Shown here: positions 21,748 through 26,885 of the stretch, piece after piece | How the letters are laid out: the number at the start of each line of letters is the position of its first letter | Position numbering within the stretch: the stretch's first letter is position 1 | From: CAYRGQ01 sp964444885 | GTDB lineage: Bacteria > Bacteroidota > Bacteroidia > Sphingobacteriales > Sphingobacteriaceae | Assembly: GCA_964444885.1 (NCBI GenBank) | Contig: CAYUIZ010000032.1 | Span: 1 to 26,885 of the forward strand | DNA length: 26,885 bases | Direction: 5' to 3' | Translations under genes and position numbers: made by a program | Notes under the pieces: generated by a model | The model's input: the letters and a program-made list of their open reading frames with translations, nothing else | What the model was told of the DNA's origin: nothing | The model's database searches: none

Positions 21748-24700
21748 ATGAAAACAATGAACACAACAACCAAGGTGGTATCTTGTTATTTGGATCGAAA
21801 GTGGCTGCTGCTGCTCTTCATGTTGATGGTCGCAACCGCCGCCAGCGCACAACATGTACTAACCGGATTTGTACGGGATCAAAATGGCGATCCGCTGCCA
21901 AATGCCAATGTCGTGATAAAAGGAACCGATAGAGGCGCGAACACCGACATAGAAGGGAAATTTGTCCTGGCAATAGAGCGGCCTACCGACACGCTCCTCA
22001 TCACGTATGTTGGGTATCATCCACTCGAAGTACTAGCCGGCCATGATGTGGAGCGGACGTTTTCGATGATTGTCGATGAAGACCAGTCGAGGCTTGAAGA
22101 AGTGACGGTAGTCGGGTTCGGTACGCAAAAGAAAATATCCGTAACCGGCGCTATTTCGACGGTGTCGGTGCCTGAGTTGGCCAAAATGAGTACCCCATCA
22201 CTCTCTAACACGTTAGGGGGGCGTCTGCCCGGTATCGTTACTCGGCAAGCGAGTGGGGAGCCAGGGTCTGACCAAGCACAATTATTCATCCGCGGTTTTG
22301 GCACGTGGGCCAACCGATCGCCCATGGTGCTGATCGACGGTGTGGAGCGCAGCCTGAACAATGTGAACGTGCATGAGATTGAGACATTTTCGGTATTGAA
22401 GGATGCGTCTGCAACGGCCGTTTATGGGGTGCGCGGGGCAAACGGTGTAATCGTCATTACGACCAAGAAGGGCGAGATGGGGCGGCCCAAAGTGTCTTTT
22501 CGATCGGAAACGGCAATCCTTCAGCCACTCCGAATGCCTACGTATATCAATAGCGCTGAATACGCGAGCTTGATGAACGAAGGCCTCCGCCAAGTGGGGC
22601 AACAACCACGGTGGACTGAAGGGCAGATTGAGCTATTTAGGGATGGTACCGACCCGTTATATCCGAACGTCAATTGGACCGATGAAATCATGCGTGACCA
22701 AACCTACCAGTCAATCAACAATTTGACCGTAAGGGGCGGGGGGCAGATCGTTCGCTACTATGCCAATGCGGGGTATACCGACCAAAACGGCATTTGGAAG
22801 AACGATCCGGCTAATGCTTACAAAACAAATGTTCGGATGCGGCGGTACAACCTCCGGTCAAATGTAGATGTCAGCGTGAGTGATAATTTGGTCTTGGAAT
22901 TAGGTATTGCCGGTATTATCCAACAAGGTGATTTTCCAGCGACAGGATCAGATGCATTGTTGCAGGCCATCCGGATTACGCCGCCTATTGCCTATAATCC
23001 AAGGAACCCCGACGGGAGCCCGGGGGGTACGCCAACCTTAATCGGAAACAATCCCTGGGCGCTCGCCACGCAGGCGGGATATTCGATACACATGCATAGC
23101 AATGTGCAGGGTACGTTCGCCGGTCGTTGGGATCTTTCGTCACTGGTCACCCCCGGTTTGTCCGTGAACGGGCGATTTTCTTATGATCACCACTACTCCG
23201 GCGGCATTAACCGGCACAAGGCGTTTGAGGTGAAATATTATACAGGCGTAGACGCAGAAACGGGTGAGGACCGGTATACGCTATTGCGCGAAGAACAGCC
23301 CATGGGCTATGGGGTATGGAACAATTCAAACCGGTCAATTTACTCCGACTTTATCGTGAATTACGAAAAGATCCTAGGCGACCACGAACTGTCGGGAATG
23401 GTATTGTACAACCAACGCGACTACATCAACATTACCGCGGGTTCCTCCATTGATGGGTTGCCGTTCAGGCGCCAGGGGATTGCAGCAAGGGCCACATACG
23501 GGTATAAACATCGATACCTGGCGGAATTCAATATGGGGTACAATGGTTCTGAGAACTTCCCCAAAAGCCAGCGATTTGGCTTCTTCCCGTCGATTTCCGC
23601 GGGTTGGGTCCTTTCAAATGAGCCGTTTTTGCAGGATGTTAACTTCTTAAGCTCATTTAAAATCCGAGGGTCGTATGGCCAAGTAGGCAATGACCAAATT
23701 GGTGGGCGCCGGTTCCTTTTCCTCACCTCGATGAACGCCCGCAACGCACAAACTTACATGTTCGGCGATCAACAGTCCGTATGGCCTGGAATCGACGAAA
23801 TGCAGTTAGGAACCGACGACGTGACTTGGGAGGTGTCGACCAAATCCAATCTCGGATTGGATATGAGCCTGCTTAACATGATTACACTGCAGGTGGATGC
23901 TTTCCATGAGCGCAGGGAGGGGATCTTGATTCAACGCCGGACGATCCCGAACGTGTCCGGATTTATGCCTTCATCGATTCCGTTCGGTAATATTGGTATC
24001 GCGACAAATAGAGGGGTGGAGGGACTGGTTGAAGTAAGGAAAACAACCGATAACGGGCTGTTCTTGTCACTCATGGGGAACTTAACCTTCGCCAAAAGCA
24101 AGGTCGTGGAAAATGACGAACCCGTCCAACGTTGGGCTTACCAGTCTGCAAAAGGACAACCGATTGACCAACCCTTTGGACTGGTAGCGCTTGGGTTTTT
24201 TGAAAGCGAAGAGGAAATAGCAAATAGCCCAAAACAAATGTTCCAGGATGTCGTAAGGGTAGGGGATGTCAAGTACAAAGATGTCAACGAAGACGGCTTT
24301 GTGGATGATTTTGATGCAGTGCCGCTTGGCTATCCACGCACCCCCCAACTGATGTTCGGGTTTGGTGGAACCGTGGCCTATAAGGGCGTTGACCTCAGCG
24401 TATTTTTTAATGGCGCCAGCCGTGCGAGTCTTTATCTCGCTGGTGAGAGTATCATGCCATTTTCGAAAGGCCAAGGCTCACATAACATTTTGAGGGAAGT
24501 CTACGATAACCGTTGGACACCGGAGACTGCGGATTATGCCATATACCCGGCTGTCTCGGATGATATCAACCCGAACAACTATCGGCTTTCCCGGATCTAT
24601 CAGCGCGATGCAAGCTACATCCGGCTACGTAACGCAGAAATAGGCTATACTTTCCCCACGCAATTGAGCCAGCGGATCGGAATCGAACAGCTCCGACTAT

Positions 24701-24828
24701 TCGTCAACGGCATGAACCTGGCCACGTGGGACAAAGTCAAGGTTATTGATCCCGAGTCTAACGATGGCATAGGCAGCTATCCCATTCAGCGGACCATCAA
24801 CTTTGGTATCCAGGTGAATTTTAATTAG
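21748..24828 (+). CDS. SusC/RagA-like TonB-dependent outer-membrane receptor
   Basis: I chose ATG 21748 (MKTMNTTTKV), giving 1026 residues. The frame is open upstream to a TTG at 21676, but that codon lies inside operator O4. The signal peptide ends WLLLLFMLMVATAASAQ. A carboxypeptidase-regulatory-like domain follows (LTGFVRDQNGDPLPNANVVIKGT... to about residue 85). The plug domain starts LEEVTVVGFGTQKKISVTGA and includes LFIRGFGTW...PMVLIDGVER and the SusC signature SVLKDASATAVYGVRGANGVIVITTK. The rest is the 22-stranded barrel, ending RTINFGIQVNFN. It is a TonB-driven importer for the glycan or glycoside handled by this locus, with the SusD lid encoded 67 bp downstream. Confidence 0.95.
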   Translation: MKTMNTTTKVVSCYLDRKWLLLLFMLMVATAASAQHVLTGFVRDQNGDPLPNANVVIKGTDRGANTDIEGKFVLAIERPTDTLLITYVGYHPLEVLAGHDVERTFSMIVDEDQSRLEEVTVVGFGTQKKISVTGAISTVSVPELAKMSTPSLSNTLGGRLPGIVTRQASGEPGSDQAQLFIRGFGTWANRSPMVLIDGVERSLNNVNVHEIETFSVLKDASATAVYGVRGANGVIVITTKKGEMGRPKVSFRSETAILQPLRMPTYINSAEYASLMNEGLRQVGQQPRWTEGQIELFRDGTDPLYPNVNWTDEIMRDQTYQSINNLTVRGGGQIVRYYANAGYTDQNGIWKNDPANAYKTNVRMRRYNLRSNVDVSVSDNLVLELGIAGIIQQGDFPATGSDALLQAIRITPPIAYNPRNPDGSPGGTPTLIGNNPWALATQAGYSIHMHSNVQGTFAGRWDLSSLVTPGLSVNGRFSYDHHYSGGINRHKAFEVKYYTGVDAETGEDRYTLLREEQPMGYGVWNNSNRSIYSDFIVNYEKILGDHELSGMVLYNQRDYINITAGSSIDGLPFRRQGIAARATYGYKHRYLAEFNMGYNGSENFPKSQRFGFFPSISAGWVLSNEPFLQDVNFLSSFKIRGSYGQVGNDQIGGRRFLFLTSMNARNAQTYMFGDQQSVWPGIDEMQLGTDDVTWEVSTKSNLGLDMSLLNMITLQVDAFHERREGILIQRRTIPNVSGFMPSSIPFGNIGIATNRGVEGLVEVRKTTDNGLFLSLMGNLTFAKSKVVENDEPVQRWAYQSAKGQPIDQPFGLVALGFFESEEEIANSPKQMFQDVVRVGDVKYKDVNEDGFVDDFDAVPLGYPRTPQLMFGFGGTVAYKGVDLSVFFNGASRASLYLAGESIMPFSKGQGSHNILREVYDNRWTPETADYAIYPAVSDDINPNNYRLSRIYQRDASYIRLRNAEIGYTFPTQLSQRIGIEQLRLFVNGMNLATWDKVKVIDPESNDGIGSYPIQRTINFGIQVNFN

Positions 24829-24895
24829 TTAAGCCGAGGTGTATATCACATGGGTGCGTATAGACCACACACAACCCATACTAAAATATTAAAAG

Positions 24896-26707
24896 ATGAA
24901 AATCATGAAAAGAAGTTATATAAAACACGTGATACTCGTGCTGGTGGCCAGTATTACATTCGTATCCTGCGAAAAGGGCTTTTTGGACAAGGCTCCCGAT
25001 GAAGACCTCACCATTGATGATGTCTTCGCCGAACGGCAGTATGCTGAACGGTTTTTGACGGCAACGTATAATTACTTGCCTATTGGAATTGATTTTGCCG
25101 AAGCATACGCTAGGAACCCGTTTGTGGCCGCTTCCGATGAAATGGAAATGTCGTGGCAAAACCGAGTCTCCCACCACATGGCTTCAGGCACATGGAGCCC
25201 GACTTTTCTTCCCGCTTACGAACATTGGTCGATACCATATCAAGCCCTAAGGCGCCTTCATCTCTTCACGGAGAATATCGGCAGAACGCCCATGGATGAG
25301 CAATTAAAGCAAACTTGGATCGGGGAGGCCGAATTCATGAAAGCTTATTTCCATTTTCTCTTGGTCAGGCTTTATGGCGCGGTCCCTATTGCAGACCGAT
25401 CGTATCAACCCTCTGACGATTTCTCCGAAATGAGGCGGAATACGATAACGGAGTGCATTGAATACATCGTGGCGCGCTGCGATGACGCGATCGAACGGTT
25501 GCCGATGAATGTACCGGCAGCAAGCCAGGGCCGGGTGACGGCCGCGGCGGCATTGGCTTTGAAAGCACGGGCATTGTTGTACGCCGCTAGCCCATTGTTC
25601 AACGGCAATCCCGATTACGCGAACTTTACCGATTCGGTAGGGACCCGGCTGTTCCCTGCGTATGATGCGCAGCTTTGGCAACGCGCGGCGGACGCGGCAA
25701 AAGCCAGTATTGACCGCTCGGAAGCAGCCGGTTATCGGCTGTATCGCTCGGCAAGCAACGATCCACTGCTGAACTATCAGGAGATCTTTACGCAACGGTA
25801 TAATTCTGAGGTGTTGTTTGCACGGAACCTTGGGGTGCATTCCTGGCAGGAGATGGGGGCCGCGCCGAATAGCGAAGGGGGATGGAGCGGGCTGTGCCCC
25901 ACGCAAAGGCTCGTCGACGCCTATGAGATGGCCGATGGATCGACGCCCATAACGGGATACCAAGCGAATGACGCGCCCATAATCAACCCCGCATCCGGTT
26001 ATGGCGAAGATGGCTACGTCAGTGAAGCGCATCCCTTGGGCTACTACCCGGCTGGAATACACAAGATGTACGCCAATCGCGAGCCGCGGTTTTATGCGAG
26101 CATCAATTACAATGGTGCGATCTGGCGAGGGCGCCAACTGCAGTTTTGGAACTCGGGCAATGAAGGAAAGTCAAGAGGTGGGGCAGAGCTGTATACCCTC
26201 ACCGGATATCTGATGAAGAAGTTTTTGGATGAGCACAACGTCACCATCCAGCAAAATCGCTTTGTGTTGAAAACCTGGGTGTACTTCCGGTTAGCGGAAC
26301 AATACCTCAACTATGCGGAGGCACTTAACGAGGCATCGCCTGGGCATCCGGATATCGTAACGTATCTCAACGCGGTACGCGAACGCGCGGGGTTGCCGGG
26401 CGTGGCAAATGGCTTGGACCAAGCTGAAATGCGCGAGCGCATCCGGCACGAACGCCGCATCGAGCTTTCCTTTGAAACCCACCGCTATTTTGACACGAGA
26501 AGATGGCTAATTGCAGGAGAAACCAATGGAATCGATCTCTTTGGAATGAATATCCATGTCGGGGACGCACTGAACGATGACGCCTATTATCAACGGACAT
26601 ACATAAAATCCCGTGTTTTCGACAGGAAGCATTATTTATGGCCGATCGACCAAAATACGCTCAATGTTAGCCCCACGCTTGTTCAAAACCCGTTTTGGGA
26701 TAATTGA
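24896..26707 (+). CDS. SusD/RagB-like outer-membrane nutrient-binding lipoprotein
   Basis: The protein has 603 residues, longer than the first SusD (456). The signal VILVLVASITFVSC has Cys25 as the lipidated residue, followed by EKGFLDKAPDEDLTIDDVFA, the standard SusD start. Typical helical features are GEAEFMKAYFHFLLVRLYGAVPI and ALALKARALLYAASPLFNG. The C-terminal RagB/SusD part has RLAEQYLNYAEALNEASPGH, IRHERRIELSFETHRYFDTRRW and HYLWPIDQNTLNVSPTLVQNPFW. It binds ligand at the cell surface and caps the SusC channel encoded just upstream. It is the last gene of the LacI-linked locus in this window. No clear terminator follows, only a cluster of hairpins about 95 bp on. Confidence 0.95.
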   Translation: MKIMKRSYIKHVILVLVASITFVSCEKGFLDKAPDEDLTIDDVFAERQYAERFLTATYNYLPIGIDFAEAYARNPFVAASDEMEMSWQNRVSHHMASGTWSPTFLPAYEHWSIPYQALRRLHLFTENIGRTPMDEQLKQTWIGEAEFMKAYFHFLLVRLYGAVPIADRSYQPSDDFSEMRRNTITECIEYIVARCDDAIERLPMNVPAASQGRVTAAAALALKARALLYAASPLFNGNPDYANFTDSVGTRLFPAYDAQLWQRAADAAKASIDRSEAAGYRLYRSASNDPLLNYQEIFTQRYNSEVLFARNLGVHSWQEMGAAPNSEGGWSGLCPTQRLVDAYEMADGSTPITGYQANDAPIINPASGYGEDGYVSEAHPLGYYPAGIHKMYANREPRFYASINYNGAIWRGRQLQFWNSGNEGKSRGGAELYTLTGYLMKKFLDEHNVTIQQNRFVLKTWVYFRLAEQYLNYAEALNEASPGHPDIVTYLNAVRERAGLPGVANGLDQAEMRERIRHERRIELSFETHRYFDTRRWLIAGETNGIDLFGMNIHVGDALNDDAYYQRTYIKSRVFDRKHYLWPIDQNTLNVSPTLVQNPFWDN

Positions 26708-26802
26708 TCCATGACATCAAGAGAACAGTGGCTGGTGTCCAGTTCCGTTGCATGAAAATAGGAGGAAGGAATACAGGTGCTGGACACGTGACACCATAGT
26801 GC

Positions 26803-26884
26803 AGTTTATTCCCGCGCAGGCGGGAATAAACTTACTTGCCGGTTTTTGCGACCGGTAGACGGGTTGTCGCTAGTGATTAGCGAC
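26803..26884. repeat. Cluster of three hairpins at the window end
   Basis: AGTTTATTCCCGC gcag GCGGGAATAAACT is a perfect 13-bp stem (26803-26832). CCGGT/ACCGG follows at 26839-26855, then GTCGCTA gtgat TAGCGAC (26866-26884). No long T-run follows any of them. The first has the form of widespread CCCGCGCAGGCGGGAAT-type intergenic palindromes, so this is probably an interspersed repeat that could also terminate or protect the SusD mRNA. It runs off the window. Confidence 0.5.
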
Positions 26885-26885
26885 T

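Overview
The window looks like a chromosomal segment of a Bacteroidota member, probably Sphingobacteriaceae-like. It carries two SusC/SusD outer-membrane pairs with Bacteroidota-type lipoprotein signals, start codons without Shine-Dalgarno sequences, a promoter of the TTTG-N20-TAnnTTTG type, and a LytS/LytTR two-component pair. The genus is my inference. By eye, GC is moderate in the SusCD loci and clearly higher at about 4.2-12.6 kb.

Layout. (1) 3-2326: the 3' end of a SusC-like receptor and its SusD-like lipoprotein. (2) 2336-4989, minus strand: a small acidic membrane-anchored protein with a MauE/DoxX-like redox membrane protein, then a pentapeptide-repeat protein, then a Crp-like regulator with a degenerate helix-turn-helix. 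(3) 5363-8569, plus strand: a small, apparently frameshifted helical ORF overlapping an LpxL-like acyltransferase-fold gene, followed by a LytS-type histidine kinase and a LytTR response regulator, closed by a strong terminator. (4) 8646-12632: a small HTH protein, about 1 kb of interspersed-repeat-like DNA, a 21-bp/63-bp hierarchical minisatellite, then a compact cassette of an Fn3-domain protein, a DUF5675 protein and two tiny hydrophobic proteins, closed by a terminator. (5) 12719-26707: a LacI-type regulator diverging from a catabolic locus of MFS transporter, cytoplasmic TIM-barrel isomerase, Gfo/Idh/MocA dehydrogenase, PhyH-type dioxygenase, lipoprotein quinoprotein dehydrogenase with an inserted cytochrome c, exported TIM-barrel lipoprotein, SusC and SusD. 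(6) 26708-26885: a cluster of hairpins.

The best supported functional story is region 5. A palindromic motif, AGTCAACGTTGACT or close variants, occurs three times between the LacI gene and the MFS gene and once just before the SusC start. This ties both ends of the locus into one regulon. SusCD would import a glycan or glycoside. The quinoprotein dehydrogenase and the exported TIM-barrel protein would act on it in the periplasm, and the MFS carrier, isomerase, dehydrogenase and dioxygenase would finish the job inside the cell. No glycoside hydrolase or lyase is present, so the chemistry looks oxidative. The substrate cannot be read from sequence.

Two other regions deserve attention: the peptide-like ORF/acyltransferase/kinase/regulator set (region 3), and the minisatellite next to the Fn3-DUF5675-small-membrane-protein cassette (region 4), whose role I cannot name. 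Family assignments rest on motifs read by eye; no database search was possible.
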